NCBI GenBank assembly: GCA_016794595.1
Contig: JAEUJN010000019.1
Coordinates: forward strand, 1-64,000
Source: Kineosporiaceae bacterium
GTDB taxonomy: Bacteria; Actinomycetota; Actinomycetes; Actinomycetales; Kineosporiaceae
DNA length: 64,000 bases
Direction of reading: 5' to 3'
The notes beneath the pieces are model-generated. The model was not told the DNA's origin and did not search any database. It worked only from the letters and a program-made list of their open reading frames with translations. Below, one piece after another: positions 17,956 to 28,952 of the stretch (positions within the stretch are counted from its first letter, which is position 1; the number at the start of each line of letters is the position of its first letter). A program made the translations under genes and the position numbers.

Positions 17956-19065
17956 TCACGGGCACTCCTCGGCCAGCAGGTCGAAGCGCAGCATGTCGAG
18001 CACCGTGCCGTCGCGCAGGAGCTCGCCGTCCCGGTCGGTTCCGGTGTGCCGGAACCCGACCCGCCGTGCGATGGACTGCGAGCCGAGGTTGCCCTCGGCG
18101 GCCCGCAGCATCACCCGGCTCAGCCCCAGCCCGCCGTCCGCCTCGGGCAGCAGGGCATGCCGTGCGACCAGCCGGACGGCGGCGGTGGTCAGGCCGCGAC
18201 GACGCCCGACGGGGTGGGTCCAGTACCCGACCTCGGCCTCGTGCCGACGCACCTGCAGCCCGATCTCACCGAGCATGCGGCCGTCACCCCCGGCCGCCGT
18301 CACCGCCCAGTACAGGGCCCGACCCCCGGCCTGGTCCTCGGCGATCCCCAGCAGGTGATCGCGCGCATCGGCGAGCGTGTATGGCGCCGGGAGCAGGGGC
18401 AGCCAGTACTGGGTCTCGACGTCCGAGCAGGCCTCGGCCATCGGCTCGGCGTCGTGCCCGTCGACCGGGCGCACCATCACCGGGCCGCCAGTGATGGCAG
18501 GGGGTCGGTACCAGTCCCGATCCGGCCGCAGCGGCCGGCCGCGGCGCAGGGAGCCGATCCACCCGTCCAGCAGCCGGCCGCGTTGGCTGATCAGGCCGCT
18601 CACCCGCGACTCGATGCCGAAGCCCAGCCGCCAGGCGAGCCGGCGGCTCGGCCAGTTGCCGACGGCCGCCTGCCAGTGGATCACCTGGAGGTCCAGCGCC
18701 TCGAACGCCCAGGGCAGCAACAGGCGCAGGGCGGCCTCGCCGGTCCCTCGTCCCCGCGCCTGTGGCATCAGGATGTAGGACACCTCGGCCGCGCCGTCCC
18801 GGGTGGGTCTCAGGTCCAGAGTGCCCAGGAACCGGCCTCCGGCCTCGACCGCTAACGACAGGTGACGTCCGCTCTCCCACTGGGCTCGGCGGCTGGCGAC
18901 GAAGTCCGCAGCGTGCGCGGTGGTGTACGGCACGGGCACCGTCGTCCAGCGCTGGGTTGCCTCGTCCCGGCACTGGTCCACCAGGTCCGGGACGTCCTCG
19001 GGGCGGTGCGCGCGCAGCACGATGCGGCCGTCGGTCAGGACCGGTGCCCAGGGTGGCGGCAACAT
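17956..19065 (-). CDS. Tandem-GNAT (RimJ/RimL-like) N-acetyltransferase
   Basis: This 369-residue protein contains two GNAT domains of the RimJ/RimL type. The first (residues ~12-175) has the acetyl-CoA pyrophosphate loop PQARGRGTGEAA. The second (residues ~195-360) has the divergent loop PVGRRRGLTTAA. Such proteins acetylate N-termini or small amines using acetyl-CoA; the substrate cannot be told. Fusion of two domains suggests an internal duplication with one domain possibly structural. ATG start. Divergent from secA across 150 bases. Confidence 0.92.
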   Translation of the reverse strand: MLPPPWAPVLTDGRIVLRAHRPEDVPDLVDQCRDEATQRWTTVPVPYTTAHAADFVASRRAQWESGRHLSLAVEAGGRFLGTLDLRPTRDGAAEVSYILMPQARGRGTGEAALRLLLPWAFEALDLQVIHWQAAVGNWPSRRLAWRLGFGIESRVSGLISQRGRLLDGWIGSLRRGRPLRPDRDWYRPPAITGGPVMVRPVDGHDAEPMAEACSDVETQYWLPLLPAPYTLADARDHLLGIAEDQAGGRALYWAVTAAGGDGRMLGEIGLQVRRHEAEVGYWTHPVGRRRGLTTAAVRLVARHALLPEADGGLGLSRVMLRAAEGNLGSQSIARRVGFRHTGTDRDGELLRDGTVLDMLRFDLLAEECP

Positions 19066-19215
19066 CCACCCAGCCTGACACGAGGACCGGACTGGCTGTC
19101 ACGACGTCTACGATGGCGAGCGGGCACCCGTCAGGCGCCCCGATCGTCGTGCCCACAGAGGTAGCGCCCGAGCGCTCGCCGTTCGGTGGAGCCGGTCCAG
19201 CAGGGGAGAGTCGTC

Positions 19216-21939
<2,724 letters not shown>

Positions 21940-21961
21940 CCCACCGACCGCCGGCACGGGC

Positions 21962-22588
21962 TCACCCGGTCTCGAGGGCGGTCACCCGCCAGCGGCCGCC
22001 GCGCACCTCGAGCCGAACGGCCACCGCGCGTGCCCGCCGTCCGTCGTCCACCACCGCCGTGGACTCGACCACCCCGGCCCGGGGGCTGTCGGCCAGCACG
22101 GCCCGCACCCGCAGCGGGCGGCGGGCCCCCGTGGGTCGGGCCAGCCGGTGACGGCGACCGAGGAGCTCGAAGACCTCGGTGCTGGTCCAGCGGACCACCT
22201 GGCCGGGTGGGCGGAACCCGGCCGCCACCTCCAGGGCCACCTGGACGAACTGCGCCGTCCAGGCACGAGGCTCGGGCAGGCCCGGCCGAGGCGGTGGGGT
22301 GGGCCGGGTCGTCCCCGACTGACCGTCCGGCCGCGGCGTCACAGAGGCCGCCGCCCGCCCGCTCAGGTGAAGCTCCTGCTGGCCCGGCACGATCGGGTCG
22401 GGATCGCGCACCAGGCGTAGCGCGGGTCTCGGTTCGGCCGTCGGGATCGGCCGGCACCGCACCGTGCCCGCCGCGGGCAGGTGGTCGGGTGCGCGCCGGC
22501 CCGGCTCGACGCACCGCAGGGGCTCGACGGACTGGACTGTCCCGGGGCAGGGGACGGTCTCGACGGACTGGACGGTCAGGGCGGTCAC
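21962..22588 (-). CDS. Rv3235-family protein
   Basis: This 208-residue protein of unknown function matches the pattern of mycobacterial Rv3235, which is also convergent with secA1. The C-terminal domain is the conserved part (FVQVALEVAAGFRPPGQVVRW ... VVDDGRRARAVAVRLEVR). The N-terminal ~100 residues are Pro/Arg-rich and poorly conserved. The GTG start has GGGAGAGA upstream. The first codons contain a duplicated TVQSVE unit, from two copies of a GACGGACTGGAC repeat in the DNA. Only 22 bases separate it from the end of secA. Confidence 0.78.
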   Translation of the reverse strand: MTALTVQSVETVPCPGTVQSVEPLRCVEPGRRAPDHLPAAGTVRCRPIPTAEPRPALRLVRDPDPIVPGQQELHLSGRAAASVTPRPDGQSGTTRPTPPPRPGLPEPRAWTAQFVQVALEVAAGFRPPGQVVRWTSTEVFELLGRRHRLARPTGARRPLRVRAVLADSPRAGVVESTAVVDDGRRARAVAVRLEVRGGRWRVTALETG

Positions 22589-22654
22589 GGTCTCTCCCGG
22601 CTGGTCGGTCTCTGCTGCCTGTCAAGGTCCGCGCCACCCCGCCGCTGTGACACC

Positions 22655-23296
22655 GTGATTCCCGTGAATCCCGACCTGCAGGCCCTGGTCCTCGACTGGG
22701 GCGGGGTGCTCACCCCGGCGCTGGACCACGCCATGGGCCGGTGGGCGCAGGAGGAGGGAGTCGACTTCGACCACTTCCGCGAGGTCATGCGGGGCTGGCT
22801 GGAGAGCGGCGACTCGCCCACTCACCACCTGGAGCGGGGAACCCTGGCGGAGGCGGAGTTCGAACGGCTGCTGGCGCACGAGCTGACCGTGCGAGGCAGC
22901 GCGGTGGACGCCGACGGCCTGCTCACCCGGCTGCTGGCCGGGCTGGCCCACCTCGACCCGAGGATGCTCCAGGCGATCCGGGCCGCCCGGCTCGCGGGGG
23001 TGCGCACGGCGCTGCTGTCCAACAGCTGGGGGGAGAACTACCCGGACGCCTTGTGGGAGGACCTGTTCGACGTCGTGGTGATCTCGGGTCGGGTCGGGAT
23101 GCGCAAGCCGGATCCGGAGATCTTCACGCACACCGCGGCCATCCTCGGCGTCCCACCCCGGGGGTGCGTGATGGTGGACGACATCGAGCGCAACGTCGAG
23201 GGTGCCCGGGCCTGCGGCATGGTGGCCGTGCACCACCGGACGGTCGAGGAGACCCTGGCCGTGCTGGAAGAGCTGCTCGGGATCTCCCTGAGCTGA
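22655..23296 (+). CDS. HAD-superfamily hydrolase
   Basis: This 213-residue protein is a haloacid-dehalogenase-type phosphatase of subfamily IA. Motif I is LVLDWGGVL: the nucleophile Asp is present, but the second Asp of DxD is Gly, as in YihX or soluble-epoxide-hydrolase-like members. Motif II is ALLSNSW, the motif III Lys is in RKPDPEIF, and motif IV is VMVDDIERN. Substrate unknown. Two GTG starts (22655 and 22664) are possible, neither with a strong ribosome binding site; the first is used here. Confidence 0.85.
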   Translation: MIPVNPDLQALVLDWGGVLTPALDHAMGRWAQEEGVDFDHFREVMRGWLESGDSPTHHLERGTLAEAEFERLLAHELTVRGSAVDADGLLTRLLAGLAHLDPRMLQAIRAARLAGVRTALLSNSWGENYPDALWEDLFDVVVISGRVGMRKPDPEIFTHTAAILGVPPRGCVMVDDIERNVEGARACGMVAVHHRTVEETLAVLEELLGISLS

Positions 23297-23461
23297 CCCT
23301 CCGCCGACCCTGCGGGAAGGGCACCACCCCGGCGGCGAGCGCAGCGAGCTGAAACCGGCAGCCCGGCACCGTATGCTCGCCCCCGGCGACCTGCTCGGCG
23401 GATCGGCCCGGCCCGCGATCAGGGCACCCAGTCAGAGTGACGGTCTCGGAGGGAACAGGAC

Positions 23462-24898
23462 GTGACGGACCGCCTCACCCCGCTCGACGTCTCGTTCCTC
23501 TACCTGGAGGATCAGCGGTCGGCGATGCATGTCGGATCCGTGATGATCTTCGATCCCGGACCGGCCGGACTGGACTACGAGGACCTGGTCCGCCACGTGG
23601 AGGCCAGGATCGCCTTCGTCCCCCGGTACCGCCAGCGGGTCCGGACCGTCCCCGGCCACCTGGCCAACCCCGTCTGGGCCGACTACGAGGCCTTCGACAT
23701 CGCCGATCACGTCCGCCTGGTCACCCTCGCGGCCCCCGGTGACCCCGAGCAGCTCGAGGACCTGGTGGCCCGGATCCAGTCCCGTCGGCTGGACCGCCGG
23801 CGCCCGCTGTGGGAGCTGGCCGTCGTCGAGGGACTGGCCGACGGCCGGTTCGCGGTGATCACCAAGGCCCACCAGGCGCTGGTCGACGGCCGGCACGCGC
23901 TCGACCTCGGCCACGTCGTGCTGGACGAGGACCCGCACGTCCGCGAGCACCCACCCCAGACCTGGCACCCTGCTCGCGAACCGTCGATCGGCGAACTCGT
24001 GGTCGGGGCGATCGCCGAGTCGGTCACCCGGCCCACCCGGATCGTGGAGACCCTGCGGGCGGGGCTGGGCGACGTCCGGCGGACGGCGTCCAAGGCGACC
24101 GAGGCGGTGGGCGGGCTGGCCGTGGCCGCCCGGATCGCCGCCAACCCCCCACCGCGCAGCCCGCTCAACGTCGAGAGCGGCGTCGAGCGGCGGTTCCACC
24201 TGGTCGACACCGACCTCGACGACTACCGGGCCATCCGGTCGAGCCTGGTGGCCAAGGCCACCGGCGAGGGCCCGGTGACCTCGGTCAACGATGTGGTCCT
24301 GGCCGTGGTCGCCGGCGCCCTGCGCTCGTGGTTGCTGGCCCGCGGCGAACCCGTGCCTCCGACCAGCATGGTGCGCGCCCTGGTCCCGTTCAGCGTCAAG
24401 CCCTCCGGCCACGAGACGGACGCCGCCGCGGCGCCCGCACTGGGTGGCCGGGTGTCCTCGCTGCTGGTCGACCTGCCGACCGGTGAGGGCAACCCGCTGA
24501 TCCGGGTCTACCAGGTCAGTTACCAGACCCTCGCCCATCGCGAGGCCGGCCAGGCGGTCGATGCCCGCACCATCGCCGGCATCGCCGGCTTCGCGCCGCC
24601 CACCCTGCACTCCCTCGGTGCCCGGGTGGCCAACGAACTGTCCCGGCACATGTTCAACCTGGTGGTGACCAACGTGCCCGGCCCGCAGGAACCGCTGTAC
24701 CTGCACGGGTCCCGGATGGAGTCCACCTACCCGGTGATCCCGTTGGCCCGCGGGCAGGCGCTGAGCATCGGGTTGACGTCCTATCGCGGGCGGATGCACT
24801 TCGGGCTCTACGGTGACCGCGAGGCGATGTCCGACCTCGACGTCCTGGGTCAGTGCCTGATCGACTCCCTCGCCGAGACCCTGGAGGCTGCTCGATGA
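23462..24898 (+). CDS. Wax ester synthase/diacylglycerol acyltransferase (WS/DGAT) family protein with altered active-site motif
   Basis: This 478-residue protein has the WS/DGAT N-terminus (LTPLDVSFLYLED) and C-terminal conserved blocks (NLVVTNVPGPQEPLYLHG, SYRGRMHFGLYGD). The family transfers acyl groups from acyl-CoA to diacylglycerol or alcohols to make storage lipids. The catalytic HHxxxDG motif reads HQALVDG here (residues 137-143): the first His is kept and the second is Gln. I recall such forms among actinobacterial paralogues, but their activity is uncertain. The GTG start has GGAGGGAACA upstream. A -10-like TATGCT lies near 23371. The stop overlaps the DUF6912 start (ATGA). Confidence 0.92.
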   Translation: MTDRLTPLDVSFLYLEDQRSAMHVGSVMIFDPGPAGLDYEDLVRHVEARIAFVPRYRQRVRTVPGHLANPVWADYEAFDIADHVRLVTLAAPGDPEQLEDLVARIQSRRLDRRRPLWELAVVEGLADGRFAVITKAHQALVDGRHALDLGHVVLDEDPHVREHPPQTWHPAREPSIGELVVGAIAESVTRPTRIVETLRAGLGDVRRTASKATEAVGGLAVAARIAANPPPRSPLNVESGVERRFHLVDTDLDDYRAIRSSLVAKATGEGPVTSVNDVVLAVVAGALRSWLLARGEPVPPTSMVRALVPFSVKPSGHETDAAAAPALGGRVSSLLVDLPTGEGNPLIRVYQVSYQTLAHREAGQAVDARTIAGIAGFAPPTLHSLGARVANELSRHMFNLVVTNVPGPQEPLYLHGSRMESTYPVIPLARGQALSIGLTSYRGRMHFGLYGDREAMSDLDVLGQCLIDSLAETLEAAR

Positions 24899-25482
24899 GC
24901 GCCCAGCACGACCCCGCCCCCCGGTCCACCCGGGTGTACCTGCCGGCCACCCTCGGCACCCTGGCCGAGGCCTACGTCTCGGGCGGGTTCAGTGCCGGGT
25001 ACGCGGCCCACGCGGTGACCGGCGCTGTGCGCGAGTGGTACGTCGAGGGCGATCTGGAGGAGCTCGAGTACGCCGCGATGTCGGAGGCCGCCGACGCCTC
25101 GCTGCGCCTGCTGGCCGGTGAGTTGGCCGCTCTGGCCCGCTACGAGTACCGGCGGGTGGTGGTGGCCGCCGACCTGCCCGCCGATTGCGTGCAGCCGGTG
25201 GGAGCCGCCCCGGACGGCGCCCCCGCGGGCAGGGGCGGGGGCGGGCCGACGGCACAGCCGGCGCGCTCCGCCGTCCGGCTGGCCTGCCGGGTGCCGCTGT
25301 CGGCGGTGGTCAGCGTGCACGTCGACGAGGACGCCACCGCGGTGCGCAGGGCCGTGAGCGCGGCGATCGCGGCCCTCCCGGCCGCAGACTCGGGCGACGA
25401 CGACGCGGCGTTCACCCTCGACGAGGCTCGGGCTCACGAGCTGCTCTGGTACGACATCAGCGAACTGCCCGATCTCATCTGA
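24895..25482 (+). CDS. DUF6912 family protein
   Basis: This 195-residue protein of unknown function matches DUF6912: an N-terminal RVYLPATLGTLA strand-helix, then REWYVEGDLEELEYAAM, and a C-terminal AHELLWYDISELPDLI. A Gly/Pro-rich linker lies near residues 105-120. The ATG overlaps the acyltransferase stop (ATGA) and has GGAGG 9 bases upstream, so the two are co-translated. The proteins are soluble and actinobacteria-specific as far as I know. Confidence 0.84.
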   Translation: MSAQHDPAPRSTRVYLPATLGTLAEAYVSGGFSAGYAAHAVTGAVREWYVEGDLEELEYAAMSEAADASLRLLAGELAALARYEYRRVVVAADLPADCVQPVGAAPDGAPAGRGGGGPTAQPARSAVRLACRVPLSAVVSVHVDEDATAVRRAVSAAIAALPAADSGDDDAAFTLDEARAHELLWYDISELPDLI

Positions 25483-25496
25483 GCCGTGATCGCGGG

Positions 25497-26270
25497 TCAG
25501 GCGGGTGGGCTGACCCCCGCCTCGACCGCGTTCCGGGCCATCCCCATGGCGATCAGGGTCTGCCGGATCGTGTAGTCGAAGAACAGCCGCCCGGTCTCCC
25601 CGCCGGCCAGCGGTTCGGGTTTGTGGCCGAAGACCTCTGAGGACAGCGCGCCCAACAGCACCATCCAGAACTGGACGGCCAACGCGACGGCGCTGATCGG
25701 CAACTCGGCCCGCGGATCGAGAAGCAGCTCACGCAGGCTCGGGTGCAGCTCCGCGGGGACCGTGTCATCGTCCGGCGGCACGAGCAGGCCGGAGTCGACC
25801 GCTCGTACCAGCTCGCCGAACATGGCAGCCCCGGTGCGCATCGCCGCCGAGAGGGACTCGGTGCGCGGGGCCTCGTAGCCCGGCACCGGCGTGCCGTAGA
25901 TCAGGCCGAACTCGTGCGGGTGCTCGACCGCCCACCGGCGGAAGGCGTGCACCCCGGCCAGGATCCGGGTGGAGCTGGCGTCGAGCGGGGCGGCGGCGAT
26001 GGCCTGCTCGACGGTCTCGCCGACCTGGTCGTAGGCCTCGATGATCAGTGCGGTGAGGATCGCGTCCCGGCTGGCGTAGTAGCGGTAGAGCGCGGACGGC
26101 GTCATCCCCATCTCGCGGGCGACCGCTCGCAGGTTCAGCGACGAGGTTCCGTCCCGGGCCATCAGTTCGCGGGCGACCTGGCGGATCTCCTCGGCGGTGG
26201 CCTCGTGGCGCCGCTGACGCCGGCTCGACGTCCGGCCGGGCGTCGTCCCGGCAGAGGCTGTCCCGACCAC
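25497..26270 (-). CDS. TetR/AcrR-family repressor, probable regulator of the divergent MMPL gene
   Basis: This 257-residue protein has a helix-turn-helix at about residues 25-72 (NLRAVAREMGMTPSALYRYY). The WHG-type C-terminal ligand domain contains VHAFRRWAVEHPHEFGLIYG. The GTG start is 94 bases from the divergent transporter start. The gap holds two copies of a GAGAACA-N-TGTTCTC-like dyad, so it probably represses both itself and the transporter until a lipid-like ligand binds. That target is inferred from position. Confidence 0.93.
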   Translation of the reverse strand: MVGTASAGTTPGRTSSRRQRRHEATAEEIRQVARELMARDGTSSLNLRAVAREMGMTPSALYRYYASRDAILTALIIEAYDQVGETVEQAIAAAPLDASSTRILAGVHAFRRWAVEHPHEFGLIYGTPVPGYEAPRTESLSAAMRTGAAMFGELVRAVDSGLLVPPDDDTVPAELHPSLRELLLDPRAELPISAVALAVQFWMVLLGALSSEVFGHKPEPLAGGETGRLFFDYTIRQTLIAMGMARNAVEAGVSPPA

Positions 26271-26297
26271 GGCCTCACTGTAGTCATGGGATCAATC

Positions 26298-26312
26298 GAG
26301 AACAACGTTCAC
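26298..26312. promoter_or_regulatory. Candidate TetR operator O1 (imperfect copy)
   Basis: GAGAACAACGTTCAC matches operator O2 at 12 of 15 positions. It lies nearer to the repressor gene and would serve autoregulation. Its centre is 50 bases from that of O2, close to five helical turns. Confidence 0.55.
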
Positions 26313-26329
26313 TTTGATGAACAATAGTC

Positions 26330-26358
26330 TTGACAGGCGCTGCAGAAGAGAACACTGT
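26330..26358 (+). promoter_or_regulatory. Candidate promoter of the MMPL gene
   Basis: A perfect -35 hexamer TTGACA (26330-26335) is followed after 17 bases by a weak -10 (CACTGT, 26353-26358). The -10 lies inside operator O2, which would allow repression by steric block. Confidence 0.5.
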
Positions 26359-26363
26359 TCTCT
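26347..26363. promoter_or_regulatory. Candidate TetR operator O2 (perfect 17-base palindrome)
   Basis: AGAGAACA-C-TGTTCTCT is a perfect dyad immediately upstream of the transporter ATG. A further half-site (GTTCTC) lies within the start of the coding region at 26376-26381. Confidence 0.7.
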
Positions 26364-26364
26364 C

Positions 26365-28548
26365 ATGACTACATCGTTCTCAGAATCGTGGGTGGTGCGG
26401 ATCGTGGTCCGCCGGGCGCGCCTGGTTCTGGCGGCCTCGGCGATCGCCGTGCTGGTGGCCGCCGTCGCCGGGGCCGGGGCGATCGGCAAGCTGAAGGGCG
26501 GGGGCTTCGAGGACCCCTCGGCGGAGTCCGTGCGGGCCGGTGCGGTGCTGGAGGAGGCCTTCGGTCAACAGGTCGCCAACCTCGTGCTGTTGGTCAGCGC
26601 GCCGCCGGGCAGCAGTGTGGACGCCGCGCCGGTGGCAGCAGCCGGCCAGGACGCCGTCCGTCGCCTGGCGGCCACCGAGGGGATCGAGGTGCTGGGGGCC
26701 TACTGGGGAGCGCCGCCTCAGGTGGCGGCCGGGCTGCGCAGCACGGACGGCACCCGCGCACTGGTGGTGGCGCACGTCGCCGGCGACGAGGACGAGGTTC
26801 TCGGGCGCTCGGCGGAACTGGAGCAGGCCTTCACCGAGGAGGTCGCCTCCGCCGGGGGCACGGTCCGGATCGAGACCGGGGGAATGGTGCAGGCGACGGG
26901 CGACATCACCGATCAGGTCGGGACCGACCTGGCTCGGGCGGAGGCCATCGCGATCCCGCTCACCCTGGTACTCCTGGTGATCGTGTTCGGGTCGGTCGTC
27001 TCCGGCCTGCTCCCCTTGCTGGTCGGCGGGATCGCGATCGCGGCCACCTTCGCCGTGCTGTCGGGGCTGGCCGAACTGACCTCCGTGAGCATCTTCGCGC
27101 TCAACCTGACCACGGCGCTCGGCCTGGGCCTGGGGATCGACTACTCGTTGCTCGTGGTGAGCCGGTTCCGGGAGGAACTGGCTGCGGGACGGCCGGTCCC
27201 GCAGGCCGTCGCGGTGACCCTGTCAACTGCCGGACGCACCGTGGTCTTCTCCGCGGCCACCATCGCGATCGCCCTGGCAGCCCTGATGGTCTTCCCGCTG
27301 TACTTCCTGCGCTCCTTCGCCTACGCCGGGATGGCCGTGGTGATCATCGCGGCGTTGGCGGCCGTGGTCACCCTGCCGGCGCTGCTCGCCGTCCTGGGCC
27401 CTCGGGTCGACGCGCTGCGCATCGGACGCCGCGGGCGCGATCTCGCCCACGGGGGCCAGGCATTCTGGGATCGGCTGGCCCGGCTGGTGATGCGCCGTCC
27501 GGTGCGTGCCGCGCTGCCGGTGCTCGCCGTCCTGCTCACCCTCGGGGCGCCGTTCCTCGCGGTCTCGTTCTCGGTGCCGGACGACCGGGCGATCCCGGCC
27601 GAGGTCTCCCAGGCGCGCCGGGTCGGCGACGTGCTGCGCACCGAGTTCGCCGGGCAGAACTCCGATGCCGTGCTCGCCGTGCTGCCGGGCGCCACCCCGG
27701 CCGAGCTGTCCCGGTTCGCCGAGCAGGTCCGTGAGGTCCCCGGAGTGGCGCGAGTGATCACCGAGCCGGGCATCGTCCGGGCGCCGTTGAGTGTCGACCC
27801 GTTCGGCGGGCAGGCGGAGCAGGTGGTCCGGGACGTGCGCGCCGTGGCTGACCGGGCCGGGGGCCCGGAGGTGCTCGTGGGCGGCCCGACGGCGACCTTG
27901 GTGGACACCAAGGCGGCGATCGGTGATCGGCTGCCCCTGGCGGCGCTGCTGATCGGGCTGAGCACCTTCGTGCTGCTGTTCGCCTTCACCGGCTCGGTGG
28001 TGCTGCCGTTGAAGGCCTTGGTGGTCAACGCGTTCACCATCGTGGCCGTGCTCGGATCGATGGTCTGGGTGTTCCAGCAGGGGCACGGCTCCCAGCTGCT
28101 CGGCTTCACCCCGCTGCCCCTGACCATCACCATGCCACTGCTGATGTTCTGCGTCGCCTTCGGACTGTCGATGGACTACGAGGTCTTCCTGCTGGGCCGG
28201 ATCAAGGAGTTGCACGACGCCGGGATGGACACCACCGCGGCCGTGGCCACCGGCCTGGCCCGGACCGGTCGCATCATCACCACCGCGGCGGCACTGCTGT
28301 CGATCACCATGTTCGCCTTCGTCTCCAGCCGGGTCTCCTTCATCCAGATGTTCGGCCTGGGAACGGGTTTGGCGATCGTGCTGGACGCCACGCTGGTCCG
28401 CGCGGTGCTGGTACCGGCGATGATGCGGCTGATGGGCTCGGCCAACTGGTGGGCACCCGCGCCGCTGCGCCGACTGCACTCCCGGTTCGGCCTGCGCGAG
28501 GGCGGCACCCCCGTTCGGCCCGAACGTCAACTGGCGGAAATCCACTGA
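26365..28548 (+). CDS. MMPL (RND-type) family transporter
   Basis: This 727-residue transporter belongs to the MMPL subfamily of RND permeases. There are 12 predicted helices: one at residues ~23-45 before the first extracytoplasmic loop, a block of five at ~190-360, one at ~395-415 before the second loop, and a last block at ~545-710. Conserved transmembrane motifs include LGLGIDYSLLVVSRF and FGLSMDYEVFLLGRIKE. Family members export lipids, lipid-linked molecules or drugs using the proton gradient. The ATG at 26365 directly follows the TetR operator. The C-terminal tail is short, unlike the long-tailed mycobacterial MmpL proteins. Confidence 0.95.
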   Translation: MTTSFSESWVVRIVVRRARLVLAASAIAVLVAAVAGAGAIGKLKGGGFEDPSAESVRAGAVLEEAFGQQVANLVLLVSAPPGSSVDAAPVAAAGQDAVRRLAATEGIEVLGAYWGAPPQVAAGLRSTDGTRALVVAHVAGDEDEVLGRSAELEQAFTEEVASAGGTVRIETGGMVQATGDITDQVGTDLARAEAIAIPLTLVLLVIVFGSVVSGLLPLLVGGIAIAATFAVLSGLAELTSVSIFALNLTTALGLGLGIDYSLLVVSRFREELAAGRPVPQAVAVTLSTAGRTVVFSAATIAIALAALMVFPLYFLRSFAYAGMAVVIIAALAAVVTLPALLAVLGPRVDALRIGRRGRDLAHGGQAFWDRLARLVMRRPVRAALPVLAVLLTLGAPFLAVSFSVPDDRAIPAEVSQARRVGDVLRTEFAGQNSDAVLAVLPGATPAELSRFAEQVREVPGVARVITEPGIVRAPLSVDPFGGQAEQVVRDVRAVADRAGGPEVLVGGPTATLVDTKAAIGDRLPLAALLIGLSTFVLLFAFTGSVVLPLKALVVNAFTIVAVLGSMVWVFQQGHGSQLLGFTPLPLTITMPLLMFCVAFGLSMDYEVFLLGRIKELHDAGMDTTAAVATGLARTGRIITTAAALLSITMFAFVSSRVSFIQMFGLGTGLAIVLDATLVRAVLVPAMMRLMGSANWWAPAPLRRLHSRFGLREGGTPVRPERQLAEIH

Positions 28549-28574
28549 CGTCCCGAGACCGGAGCTGTCACCGT

Positions 28575-28859
28575 GTGGTCATGTCACCGGGGCGCCACTG
28601 GCTCCTGCTCGGCCGGGATCGGCACGACCCGCCCGAGCAGGAGTCGGTGTCTTCCGGACTCGGCGTGGCCCTCGAGATCGGGCCGGCCGTCGACACGGCT
28701 GTCGGTCGGGACGTCGCGGTGCGTGCCACGGCTGCCAGACGGCTGCTCGCCATGACCGCCGATCCGGTCGGTTCGGAGCCGGATTGGACCGAGATCAAGG
28801 CGCTGCTCGAGGACCAGGTCAGTCGCTCCCGATCAGAGGGCGCCACCGGGCCACGATGA
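28575..28859 (+). CDS. Small hypothetical protein
   Basis: An open frame of 94 codons has codon usage like its neighbours (mostly G or C at third positions). The GTG at 28575 has GGAG about 10 bases upstream; ATG 28581 is the alternative. The product has no membrane segment. It contains ALEIGPAVDTAVGRDVAVRA and a C-terminal acidic/basic helix. I recognise no family. The antisense frame over the same interval looks less gene-like. Confidence 0.5.
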   Translation: MVMSPGRHWLLLGRDRHDPPEQESVSSGLGVALEIGPAVDTAVGRDVAVRATAARRLLAMTADPVGSEPDWTEIKALLEDQVSRSRSEGATGPR

Positions 28860-28952
28860 CACCTGGGCCGATGCTCGCGCGACGGTCCCGAGGTGGCGGA
28901 TAGTCTCGGCTCAGCCCCGGCACCGCCCCACCGCGCATCTGGAGGATCCGTC

